Assembly (NCBI RefSeq): GCF_042879035.1
Contig: NZ_JBIAOU010000019.1
Location: forward strand, 26,289 to 90,288
Direction: 5' to 3'
DNA: 64,000 bases
From: Rhodococcus_G sp042879035
GTDB taxonomy: Bacteria > Actinomycetota > Actinomycetes > Mycobacteriales > Mycobacteriaceae
Part shown: positions 25,653 through 33,928 of the stretch, piece after piece
Position numbering within the stretch: the stretch's first letter is position 1
Layout: the number at the start of each line of letters is the position of its first letter
Made by a program: the position numbers and the translations under genes
The notes under the pieces: generated by a model
Told to the model about the DNA's origin: nothing
The model's input: the letters and a program-made list of their open reading frames with translations, nothing else
Databases searched by the model: none

Positions 25653-27401
25653 GTGGAAGTACAAGATTACCTGCGCATCCTGCAGGCCCGATGGAAAATC
25701 GTCGCCGTCACCACGGTGGCCTGCGTCCTCGGCGCGCTCGCCGCGTCGCTGCTGACGACACCCACCTACCAGGCCGGGACCCGGCTGTTCGTCTCGACGT
25801 CCTCGGGAGCCTCGGTCAACGAGATCTACCAGGGCAACCTGTTCTCCCAGCAGCGCGTCACCTCGTACACGAAGCTGCTCACCGGAACAACGCTGGCGCA
25901 GCGGACGATCGACAAGCTCGACCTCACCGGTATCACGCCGGAGCAGCTGGCCGCGAAGGTCACCGCCACCTCCGCACCCGACACCGTCCTGATCGACACC
26001 AAGGTGCAGGACTCCTCGCCGGAACTGGCACGGGACATCGCCAACGCGCTGTCCGACGAATTCGTCGTCATGGCAAAGCAACTCGAGACGCCCGAGCGCG
26101 GTGGGGAGGCCGCGGCCCGGGTCGTCGTCGAACAGCACGCCGACACCCCGACCACGCCCGTCAGCCCGAAGACCAAGCGCAACCTCGCGCTGGGTCTGGC
26201 CGTCGGCCTGCTGCTCGGCGTCGCACTGGCGGTGCTGCGGGACCGGCTCGACAACACCGTCAAGGACCGCAAGATCATCGAAGAGGTCTCCGGCGTCGCG
26301 ATGATCGGTGTCGTCCCCTTCGACAAGGACCGGCAGGACCACGCGGCGATCAGCTTCGCGGACACCAACTCCGGCAGCGCCGAGGCGTACCGCGAGCTGC
26401 GCACCAACCTGCAGTTCCTCGAGGTGGACAACCCGCCGCGCGTCATCGTCGTCACCAGTTCGCTGCCCGCCGAAGGCAAGACGACCACGGCCATCAACAT
26501 CGCGCTCGTCCTCGCCGAGGCCGGCCGCAGCGTGTGCCTCGTCGAAGGCGACCTCCGCAAGCCGCGCGTGTCGAAGTACCTGAACATCCTCGGCTCCGTC
26601 GGCCTCAGCTCGGTGCTCGCCGGTCAGGCGCACCTCGACGACGTGCTGCAGGAGAGCCAGTTCCCCGGGCTGACCGTCCTCGCGTCCGGGCCGATCCCGC
26701 CGAACCCCAGCGAGCTGCTCGGCACCGCGACCGCGCAGAACGTCCTGAACGACCTGCGTGCCCGCTTCGACTACGTGATCATCGACGCCTCGCCGCTGCT
26801 GCCGGTCACCGACGCGACCGTGCTCACCGCGATGTCCGACGGTGCCCTCGTCATCGCCCGGCACGGGCAGACCAAGCGCGAACAGCTCACCCGGGCGGTC
26901 GGCAACCTGCACGCCGTCGGCGCCACCATCCTCGGCACCGTCATCACCATGTCGCCCGCCAACGGACGCGGCGTGTACGCGTACCGGTACTACTACGAGA
27001 CCGACAAGACGATCCCGCAGCTGCAGAAGACCACTACCGCGGCCCTTTCCGGTCCGGCGACCGCCGCTCCGGTGGCGCTCGCCCCCGCGGCCGCGCAGAA
27101 CGGGCAGTCGCAGAACGGTCACCTGCAGAACGGTCAGCCGCAGAACGGGTACCTGCAGAACGGTCGGCCGCAGAACGGGCAGGACAACCATCCGGAGCCC
27201 GCGGGCGGCGGCCACCGCGCCTGGGACTTCACCCAGCAACCGGCCGCGCCGCAGCCGGGATACGGCAGCCACCCCGAGCAGCGGCAGACCTACCCGCCGC
27301 AGCCGAATCCGGAACGGCCCTACGGCGACCAGCCCTACCGGGCGCCGTACCCGACCCCGACCGAACAGTGGCCTGCCCGGCAACAGCCGCCGCAGAACTG
27401 A
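25653..27401 (+). CDS. wzc: Wzz/Wzc-like polysaccharide co-polymerase with tyrosine autokinase domain
   Basis: A membrane protein that sets chain length of the exported polysaccharide and autophosphorylates on tyrosine. The N-terminal Wzz domain (VEVQDYLRILQARWKIV, first helix) is followed by a periplasmic-side loop, a second helix (LALGLAVGLLLGVALAVL) and a BY-kinase ATPase with Walker A SLPAEGKTTT (near residue 270-280), a Walker A' region VCLVEGDLRKPR and Walker B FDYVIIDASP. GTG at 25653 has GGGAG eight bases upstream and matches the family's usual start; ATG at 25638 is an alternative. The 582-residue product ends in a QNG-repeat and Pro/Tyr-rich tail, the likely autophosphorylation region. 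Its partner phosphatase is at 27724. Confidence 0.92.
   Translation: MEVQDYLRILQARWKIVAVTTVACVLGALAASLLTTPTYQAGTRLFVSTSSGASVNEIYQGNLFSQQRVTSYTKLLTGTTLAQRTIDKLDLTGITPEQLAAKVTATSAPDTVLIDTKVQDSSPELARDIANALSDEFVVMAKQLETPERGGEAAARVVVEQHADTPTTPVSPKTKRNLALGLAVGLLLGVALAVLRDRLDNTVKDRKIIEEVSGVAMIGVVPFDKDRQDHAAISFADTNSGSAEAYRELRTNLQFLEVDNPPRVIVVTSSLPAEGKTTTAINIALVLAEAGRSVCLVEGDLRKPRVSKYLNILGSVGLSSVLAGQAHLDDVLQESQFPGLTVLASGPIPPNPSELLGTATAQNVLNDLRARFDYVIIDASPLLPVTDATVLTAMSDGALVIARHGQTKREQLTRAVGNLHAVGATILGTVITMSPANGRGVYAYRYYYETDKTIPQLQKTTTAALSGPATAAPVALAPAAAQNGQSQNGHLQNGQPQNGYLQNGRPQNGQDNHPEPAGGGHRAWDFTQQPAAPQPGYGSHPEQRQTYPPQPNPERPYGDQPYRAPYPTPTEQWPARQQPPQN
27096..27180 (+). repeat. QNG-xx pentapeptide repeat in the kinase tail
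   Basis: Almost six 15-base units encode Gln-Asn-Gly followed by two variable residues (QS, HL, QP, YL, RP). The repeat joins the ATPase domain to the Tyr-rich C-terminus and is probably a flexible linker. Confidence 0.85.
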
Positions 27402-27418
27402 CGCAGGCGGTCACGACC

Positions 27419-27448
27419 GAGCCCCGGTGCCCCACGGCATCGGGGCTC
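27419..27448. terminator. Hairpin terminator after the wzc-like gene
   Basis: Arms of 13 bases, GAGCCCCGGTGCC and its near complement, with one mismatch and a 4-base loop begin 17 bases after the stop codon. There is no T-run, as is common in high-GC actinobacteria. Confidence 0.65.
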
Positions 27449-27477
27449 TGTCGTCGGCGGGGGCTCTGTCGTCGGCG
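27442..27477. repeat. Two identical 18-bp direct repeats
   Basis: Two adjacent copies of an 18-base unit (GGGGCTCTGTCGTCGGCG) overlap the right arm of the terminator hairpin, followed by two degenerate copies to about 27512. Probably replication slippage in non-coding DNA. Confidence 0.7.
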
Positions 27478-27571
27478 GGGGCCGGTGGTCAGCGGGGTTC
27501 GGTCGTCGGCGGGTGCTGCCGGCCCTCGCCGTCACCCCGCTCGTCGACCGGGTGCCCACTTCCGGAAGGAA

Positions 27572-27727
27572 ATGGCCGACGCGATCCTCGGGCGCACACC
27601 CGCGCCCTCCGGGTCGTACATCGACCGCGCCCGCGTCGTGCCGTCGTCCCGCGAGTCCCACGACCCGAGCCGCGAACGCGCACCGTGGGACTACCTCGAC
27701 GGGTTCGCCGCGACGCGACGTTCCTAG
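27572..27727 (+). CDS. Small hypothetical protein, 51 residues
   Basis: Unrecognised. ATG at 27572 follows GGAAGG closely. The product begins MADAILGRTPAPSGSYIDR, is rich in Arg and Pro, and ends with WDYLDGFAATRRS. Nearly every codon has G or C in third position, as in the real genes nearby, and the surrounding frames do not share that pattern so cleanly. Its TAG stop interlocks with the stop of the phosphatase gene on the other strand in a shared CTAG. No membrane segment is present. Confidence 0.45.
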   Translation: MADAILGRTPAPSGSYIDRARVVPSSRESHDPSRERAPWDYLDGFAATRRS

Positions 27728-28239
27728 CCGCGCACCTGGTGCAGAACCGGGCCCAGCAGGTCCGCGACCTGCGTGCCCACCTCGAGGAACGTCTCGGCGT
27801 CCTGCCCGATCGGGTCGGCCACGTCCTCGGAGTCGGGCGACGTCAGTGCGGCCCGGGCCGCGGCGAGTTCGGCCACGGTGGTGGCACCCGACACCTGCGA
27901 CAGGCGGGCCGCCTCCCGCAGCGTGAACGTCCTCTTCATCTGCGCCGGCGCCAGCGTCAGCACCTTCTCTCGCTGCGTCGCGGTCATCGTCAGGATCAGG
28001 TCTGCGCCCATCGCGATCTCCGGCGTCAGGCGTCGCGCAGTGAACCCGGCCGGATCGCCGCCGAGACTCTCGAGCACCATCGCCGCCGTCGGCTCCATCG
28101 GATACCCGACCATCGCCCGCGTGCCCGCACTCTCCGCCGTCAGCCCCGGCAACCCGAACTCCTCCGCGAAGGCCACGGCGAGTCGCTCGGCCGTGGGGGA
28201 GCGGCAGATGTTTCCGGTACAGACGAAGAGCAGGTGCAT
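27724..28239 (-). CDS. wzb: Low-molecular-weight protein-tyrosine phosphatase (Wzb-like)
   Basis: Removes phosphate from the tyrosine tail of the Wzc-like kinase, the usual control pair of polysaccharide export. The P-loop CTGNICRS sits at residues 7-14 (nucleophile Cys7, Arg13), directly after the start ATG at 28239. The second catalytic element, the Asp-Pro pair, is visible as DVADPIGQ near residue 140. At 171 residues it is normal for the family. It is encoded opposite to the kinase, which is unusual because wzb and wzc are commonly co-directional. Arsenate reductases share the fold but lack this P-loop context. Confidence 0.9.
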   Translation of the reverse strand: MHLLFVCTGNICRSPTAERLAVAFAEEFGLPGLTAESAGTRAMVGYPMEPTAAMVLESLGGDPAGFTARRLTPEIAMGADLILTMTATQREKVLTLAPAQMKRTFTLREAARLSQVSGATTVAELAAARAALTSPDSEDVADPIGQDAETFLEVGTQVADLLGPVLHQVRG

Positions 28240-28363
28240 GGGAGAAGCCTAGTGGGTCACGGGCCGCTCGGCCGGGTAGCGTCCGTTGCGCCACGCCGGT
28301 GACGCCGGCGCCGTCTCACCTGTCGAGATGATTTGTGCCGCACCGTGTTCGGCTCGGTGTGTG

Positions 28364-30031
28364 TCACCACACCGACAGCAGAGCCCAGCCGACACCGAAC
28401 ACCGTCACCAGCGACACCAGGGTGAGCGGAACACCGAAGCGCAGGAACGTCGCCGACGAGTACCCGCCCGGACGCATCACCATCAGATTCGACTGATGGC
28501 TGTACGGATTGAGGAACGTGAACGAGATGCACGTCCCGATCAGCGTCAGCAGCAGCACCGGATTCAGCCCCGTCTCCGCGGCGATCGACAGGGCCACCGG
28601 CGTCAGGATCGCCGCGGCGGCCGCATTGGTGACCACGTTCGTCAGCAGCGTCGTCGCCACGGCGATCACCAGCACCACGAGGGCCGTGTTGCCGCTCGAC
28701 AGGGTCAGGACGGCGTCCGAGATGTAGTAGCCGAGACCGCTCTGCACGACGATCGTCCCCAGGCCGATCGACCCGGCGATGATCGCCAGGATGTTCCAGT
28801 TGAGGGCGCGCACCGCGGACCGCGGCGTCAGGATACCGGTGAGGACCATCAGCGCGGCCCCCGCGACGGCGCTCAGCTCGACCGGCGCCAGGCCCAACGA
28901 TCCGGAGACGATCACCGCGGCGAGAATCGTCAACGCGATCCACGTCTTCCTCGTCTGCGGGGACGTGCCCGGCAGCCGCTGCCACAGGCTCACCAACGGA
29001 TGGTCGGCGAGGACATCCGCGGACGCCGCGGCGACCAGGCACAGCGCACCCGGTTCGGCGGGCGCCTCCCGGAGCAGTCGGGTGGTCTGCGCGGCGATCA
29101 CCGTGATGTCCTCGTCCTCCTCCAAATCGCGGACCGTGGTCTGCTGCTCGTTCGTGGCGATCGCGACCAGGTACAGGTGCTGCGGATCGAGCCCGAATCC
29201 GGGGCTCGCCCAGAGCATCCGGACGCCTGCCTCCGTGGTCCGGTAGACGAGGACGTCGCCGACCTCCAACACCGCATCCGGGTCGACGGGCTTGCCCCAC
29301 CGCCGGATCTCCAGCAACTCGAACTCCGCCGTCGTGTGGATGCCGAGCCCGGCCGCGGTGCGGCCGACGGCGGTGGCGCGGGACGAGATCGGGATCTCCG
29401 CCCGCCACGACAGATCGCGCTCGGCGACCTCCGGTGTGCCGTGCAACATCAACGGTGACGTCACCAACAGCACCACCCAGCCGACCAGCGCCACCGGCAC
29501 CGCGATCGGCACGAACGAGAACATCGACACCTGCACACCCGCCGTCGCGGCGATCCCCGCAATGAGCAGGTTCGAACTCGTGCCGATCAGCGTCGCCGAC
29601 CCTGCCAGCGTGGTCGCGTGCGCAATCGGCAACAGGACACCCCGCGCCGGAACCCCCGACCGCTGCTGCAACTCCTTCGTCGCCGGAATCAGCATCGCCA
29701 CGATCGGCGTCGTGTTGATCAACGCGGACATCAGCCCCACCGGTGGAATCAGACGGCTCAGCGTCTGCGTCGGAGTCCGCACCCCCGCCAGCAACCGATG
29801 CGTCACCCGGGACACCACACCCGTCCGCAGCACCCCCTTCGCGATCACCAGCATCGCTGCCACCGTGATGACACCACCGTTGCTCAACCCCGCGAAAAGC
29901 TCCGCCGGCGTGGCGATCCCGACAAACCCCGCCACCACCAACGCACACGTCAACGCCAAGACCGCCGGCATCCGCCCCGTCGTCATCACGGCCAGGGTGA
30001 CGATGACGATGATCGCCGCGACAAGTGCCAT
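28364..30031 (-). CDS. SLC13/DASS-type anion permease with two TrkA-C (RCK_C) domains
   Basis: A 555-residue transporter, probably importing a small anion such as sulfate or a dicarboxylate. The order is about five hydrophobic segments including NTTPIVAMLIP and ATLIGTSSNLLIAG (the SNL signature of the family), two central cytoplasmic TrkA-C domains (one around ELLEIRRWGKPVD, one around LYLVAIATNEQQ), then a second membrane block with TNAAAAAILTPVALSIA and NPYSHQSNLMV. ATG at 30031 is chosen because the next residues begin the first helix; the frame stays open far upstream without start support. It stands alone, and substrate identity cannot be read. Confidence 0.88.
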   Translation of the reverse strand: MALVAAIIVIVTLAVMTTGRMPAVLALTCALVVAGFVGIATPAELFAGLSNGGVITVAAMLVIAKGVLRTGVVSRVTHRLLAGVRTPTQTLSRLIPPVGLMSALINTTPIVAMLIPATKELQQRSGVPARGVLLPIAHATTLAGSATLIGTSSNLLIAGIAATAGVQVSMFSFVPIAVPVALVGWVVLLVTSPLMLHGTPEVAERDLSWRAEIPISSRATAVGRTAAGLGIHTTAEFELLEIRRWGKPVDPDAVLEVGDVLVYRTTEAGVRMLWASPGFGLDPQHLYLVAIATNEQQTTVRDLEEDEDITVIAAQTTRLLREAPAEPGALCLVAAASADVLADHPLVSLWQRLPGTSPQTRKTWIALTILAAVIVSGSLGLAPVELSAVAGAALMVLTGILTPRSAVRALNWNILAIIAGSIGLGTIVVQSGLGYYISDAVLTLSSGNTALVVLVIAVATTLLTNVVTNAAAAAILTPVALSIAAETGLNPVLLLTLIGTCISFTFLNPYSHQSNLMVMRPGGYSSATFLRFGVPLTLVSLVTVFGVGWALLSVW

Positions 30032-30322
30032 GCAGGCAATGCTCTCAGTCCCGTGGGCCGTCGGCGCGGTGAGTCGGGAGATGTGCTCGAATCGGCTCCA
30101 CCACCGGTTGAGAGGTGCCGTCAGAGGGGTGCTGGTGGGGTTGTTGTTCGGGTCCGTGCTGTTGTTCGGTCCGTGCCTCGGGCCACCTGCTCGGCGCGAG
30201 GCAGGCCGGGCGACCGCCGCTTCGGGGCTGGCGGCACTGTTCCGGCTGGTAGGCCCTGTTTCCGGGGGTCGGATGACGCGATATCCCGAAACCTGTCGGG
30301 GGGGTCGCCGTATGGTTCGAAC
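30032..30322. other. Intergenic region without a supported gene
   Basis: The 291 bases between the permease start and the HNH pseudogene hold G/T-rich low-complexity sequence (around 30119-30170). No promoter or hairpin stands out. Confidence 0.5.
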
Positions 30323-31371
30323 ATGCTTTCGAATGGTGGGGTTGAGGGCGGCGGTGGCCAGGTGGACATGCACCTGGCCGCCCTCGACGCTGCCGTCTAG
30401 GGCCTGCTCGCGGTGGGGTTGACGGGGTTGTCCGGCGACGATGTGGTCGAGGTGGTGCAGCGGGTGCAGACGTCGCTGCGCAAGGCGACCGCGGTCGGGG
30501 ACCGACTGGTTGTCGAGGCCGTTGAACGGTCGTTGCCGGGGAGCGTGGGGTGCCGGTCGATCACCCAGTTCCTGGTCCAGACGCAACGGATCTCCGGTGG
30601 TGACGCCGCGGCGCGGGTGAAACGGGCCCGGAAGACCGGGATCTGGCACACCGTCTCCGGGGAGTCGATGGATCCGACGCTGCCGGAGACCGCGGCCGCG
30701 GTGTGGGCCGGGGCGATCGGAGCCCCGTGCAGCAGGTGGAGGAGGCGACCGGGGTGGTGACCACCGCGTCCGGGGGCATCGTGCCGATCTCCGATGCACT
30801 GCGGATGGCCGAACACGCGTATCCGGTGCTGGCGCTGTTGGATCATCGTGGCCGGCCGTTGCATCTGGGTCGGGCGAAACGGACCGCGTCGCCCGATCGG
30901 CGCCTGGCGTTGACCGCGGCGTCGGGAGGCTGCACCCGGCCGGGCTGTGATGCGCCGGCGTCGATGACCGCGGTGCACCACGTTCGGGCGTGGAAGGCCG
31001 GGGGCCGCACCGACATCGACAACGAGGACCTCGCGTGCGATGCCTGTCATGCCCTGGTCCACGACGGTCCGGGTGGCTGGCAGACCCGGGTGGCGCCCGA
31101 CGGCAGCGACCACCCCGGCCGGACGCAGTGGATCGCGCCGAGACACATCGAACCGGAGCAGACACCGAGGGTCAACCACCGGCATCGCATCGCCGAGATC
31201 CTCACCGCTGTCGGCGGCGTGGCCGGTTACGTGAGGTCGGCGAGGGACAGACGCGGCGACGGTGACCGGGGTGGTGACGGTGCGCCGTGGCGACTGGTCG
31301 GCCAATGGTCGCACCTCATCGAACGCCGAGACGGTCAAACCTTCCTGGTGTACGGATCAGCGGACGCGTGA
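30323..31371 (+). pseudogene. Broken DUF222 / HNH endonuclease gene
   Basis: DUF222-HNH proteins are very common, often multi-copy actinobacterial genes of roughly 400-550 residues. Here the ATG at 30323 (MLSNGG) meets an in-frame TAG at 30398-30400. The same frame then continues with LSGDDVVEVVQRVQTSLRKA and ends near 30760. The HNH part continues in another frame from about 30720 with GIVPISDALRMAEHAYP and CTRPGCDAPASMTAVHHVRAW through LACDACHALVHDG, retaining the Cys pairs and His-His. The junction near 30715-30735 has lost the long middle of the protein as well as the frame. At least one nonsense change and one deletion make function very unlikely. Confidence 0.88.
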
Positions 31372-31451
31372 GAGCGCGACTGCTGTTGGTGCAGAATCGG
31401 ATTGACCGTTCTCGACGTCGTGGATTGGTGAGGGTGATGCACCGGACCGTG

Positions 31452-32765
31452 TCAGCGCTCCGCCTCGTCGTCGGCGGCGAGCCCACCTCCGAAGAGCGTC
31501 GAACCCCAGAAGGCGTCGCCCTCGACACCGGGCGGCACGGCGAACACGGCGGAGCCCACGTGCTTGATGTACTCGTTCATCGCGTCGTTGCGTGCCAGTT
31601 TCTGCTGCATCGGCACGAACTGTTCGAGCGGGTTGCGGCAGTAGGCGATGAAGAACAGGCCTGCGTCGAGGTGGCCGAATCCGTCCGAGCCGTCGGTGAA
31701 GTTGTAGCCGCGGCGCAGGATCTCGATGCCGCCGAGTTCCTCCTTCGACGCCAGGCGCACATGCGCCGCGACGTCGACGAGCGGCCCGTCGGGTCCCTTC
31801 GAATCGAGGTCCAGTTCGTCGAACTCGTCCTCCTGGCCGAGGGGTGCGCCGCTGCCCTTGCTGCGTCCGATCACCCGTTCCTGCTCGTGCAGCACGGTGC
31901 GGTCCCACGACTCGATGAGCATGCGGATGCGGCGAGTCACCAGATACGATCCGCCGCCCATCCATTCCTGGTCGTCCGATCGGTCCACCCAGACGAACCG
32001 GTCGACGGCAGCGTCGTCCTCGGCCTTGATGTTGCGGGTTCCGTCCTTGAAGCCGAACAGGTTTCGTGGCGTCGTCTGGGTGGTCGAGGTCGACGAGGTC
32101 CGCCCGAACCCGAGCTGCGACCAGCGGACGGCGACGGTGCCGAACCCGACCCGCGCCAGGTTGCGCACCGCGTGCACCGCCACCTGCGGGTCGGTGGCGC
32201 ACGCCTGGATGCAGATGTCGCCGCCGCTGCGGGCCGGTTCGAGGGCGTCGCCGGTGAACTTCGGCAGTTCCACCAGGGCGGCCGGTCGCATGCCGGCGAT
32301 GCCGAACCGGTCGACCCCGTCCTTCTCGAACAGCGTCGGGCCGAACCCGATCGTCAGCGTCAACTGGCAGGCGGCCAGGTCGAGGGCCTCCCCGGTGTCG
32401 GTTGGGGGGTTGTACTGCCCCGCGCCCAGCGCGCCGTCCGGGGCGGCCTGTTCACCGGCCGTCATCCGCGAAGCCATCGCGGTCCAGGTCTTCAGCAGCG
32501 CGACCAGCTCGTCGCGCGAGTCGGTGATCACGTCGAACGCGACGAAATGCATCCGGTCCTGCGCGGGCGTGACGATGCCCGCCTGGTGGACGCCGTGGAA
32601 GTCGACGACCGTCGTGTCCGCGTAGGTGGTGGCCTCCGGGGTCGTGAGACGCCCGACGGCGACACCGGCGCCGGCGGCGACCACGCCGACGCCGACCGTC
32701 CCGAACAGTGCGCGACGCGAGAGCTTCCCGCTGCGGGCGGTAGGGCTACTGTCCGGCGACGACAC
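31452..32765 (-). CDS. efeB: Dyp-type haem peroxidase EfeB, Tat-exported
   Basis: The deferrochelatase/peroxidase component of the ferrous-iron importer EfeUOB, working outside the membrane. The 437-residue product starts with a twin-arginine signal (SRRALFGTVGVGVVAAGAGVA) and has the Dyp GxxDG motif in FGFKDGTRNI, and distal/proximal residues in RRIRMLIESWDRTVLHEQERVIG. The GTG start at 32765 overlaps the efeO 3' end by 20 bases, indicating coupling. It is last in the operon efeU-efeO-efeB. Confidence 0.93.
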   Translation of the reverse strand: MSSPDSSPTARSGKLSRRALFGTVGVGVVAAGAGVAVGRLTTPEATTYADTTVVDFHGVHQAGIVTPAQDRMHFVAFDVITDSRDELVALLKTWTAMASRMTAGEQAAPDGALGAGQYNPPTDTGEALDLAACQLTLTIGFGPTLFEKDGVDRFGIAGMRPAALVELPKFTGDALEPARSGGDICIQACATDPQVAVHAVRNLARVGFGTVAVRWSQLGFGRTSSTSTTQTTPRNLFGFKDGTRNIKAEDDAAVDRFVWVDRSDDQEWMGGGSYLVTRRIRMLIESWDRTVLHEQERVIGRSKGSGAPLGQEDEFDELDLDSKGPDGPLVDVAAHVRLASKEELGGIEILRRGYNFTDGSDGFGHLDAGLFFIAYCRNPLEQFVPMQQKLARNDAMNEYIKHVGSAVFAVPPGVEGDAFWGSTLFGGGLAADDEAER

Positions 32766-33879
32766 CCTGCACCTGGCTCACTTCGGCGGACAGCGCGTCG
32801 ATCTTCTGCGACAGTTCCTGCCGCTGCTGTTCGGTCACCGTGTCGTAGGAGACGTAGCCGTCGCCGACGCGGTACTGGGCGAGGGCGGCGTCGAGGTCGG
32901 CGAAACGCTGGTCGATCCGCTGACCCAGCTCCGGGTTGCGTTCGTCGATGATCGGGCGGAGCGCGGCGATGGCGGCCTGCGACCCGTCGACGTTGGCCTG
33001 GAAGTCGTACAGGTCGGTGTGGCTGAAGATGTCCTCCTCACCGGTGATCTTCGTCCGCGAGATCTCGTCGAGGAGCGTCTGCGCACCGCCCGCCACTTGG
33101 ATCGGATCGACGACGAAGTCCTCGGCGGCGATGCCGTCGGCCAGTTCCTGCAGGTCCGCGATCAGCTGGTCGGCCATCGCGTTGGTGTCGGGCTGTGGGC
33201 CGGTGACCCACAGGTCCTTCTCCAGGCGGTGGAAGCCCGTCCACGTCTGGCCGGGTTCGACGTCGACCTCACGCAGGTCGAGACGCGGATCGAGGTCGTC
33301 GGGGAACGACTCGGCGATCGGCTCGATGCGTTCGTAGTAGGTGCGGGTGGTCGGGAACTGGGCCTTCGCGGCGGCGATGTCGCCGGCCTTGATCGCGGCG
33401 ACGAAGTTCGCGGCCGTCTCCTGCAGCGCCGTGACCTGGCTGGTGACGTACCGCTTGTACCCGTCGGCGGCCTCGGCGAGCTGACCGGACTCGTCGGTCG
33501 CGGTCTGCGCTTCGCCGGTGACGGTGAACTCGGCGCGGATGCCGTCGCCGACCATGCCGGGCTTGCAGGCGGTGTGGTAGGTGCCGGGCTCCGGGATGCT
33601 GACGATGAGCTGTCGGGTCAGGCCGGGACCGACGTTCTCGACCTCACCCATCACGCGATCGCCGGCGCCGTAGACGTAGAACTCGGTGACCTTCGACCCG
33701 TTGTTCGTGATCTCGAAGGTGGTGTTGCCGGTCTCGGCGGTGTTCGATGCGATGTCGCAGGTGGTGTCGGTCGCGGTGACGGCGATCGCGTCGGAGGTGG
33801 GATCGGACTTCGATGTACACGCGGCGAGGGCGAGCGGCGCCAACGCCACCAGGGCGAGGACGGGAGTGGATCGACGCAC
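32746..33879 (-). CDS. efeO: Iron-uptake lipoprotein EfeO (cupredoxin plus M75 domain)
   Basis: The extracytoplasmic iron-binding component. GTG at 33879 gives a 377-residue lipoprotein with signal RRSTPVLALVALAPLALAAC, where the Cys would be lipidated. The cupredoxin-like domain covers about residues 30-120 (ITNNGSKVTEFYVYG, EPGTYHTACKPGM), followed by the M75 imelysin-like helical domain with the HxxE metal motif in GFHRLEKDLW. An AAAGG ribosome site precedes the start. The frame is open further upstream but only this start gives a proper lipobox. Confidence 0.92.
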   Translation of the reverse strand: MRRSTPVLALVALAPLALAACTSKSDPTSDAIAVTATDTTCDIASNTAETGNTTFEITNNGSKVTEFYVYGAGDRVMGEVENVGPGLTRQLIVSIPEPGTYHTACKPGMVGDGIRAEFTVTGEAQTATDESGQLAEAADGYKRYVTSQVTALQETAANFVAAIKAGDIAAAKAQFPTTRTYYERIEPIAESFPDDLDPRLDLREVDVEPGQTWTGFHRLEKDLWVTGPQPDTNAMADQLIADLQELADGIAAEDFVVDPIQVAGGAQTLLDEISRTKITGEEDIFSHTDLYDFQANVDGSQAAIAALRPIIDERNPELGQRIDQRFADLDAALAQYRVGDGYVSYDTVTEQQRQELSQKIDALSAEVSQVQGVVAGQ

Positions 33880-33928
33880 GGAACGGGCCTTTCGGTTGTG
33901 CGGGAGCGGCGTCACGCGGGTGGGCGGA

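Noticed and set aside
29292..30422. Plus-strand frame opposite the SLC13 permease
   Set aside because: No motif, and the minus strand encodes clear membrane segments and family signatures.
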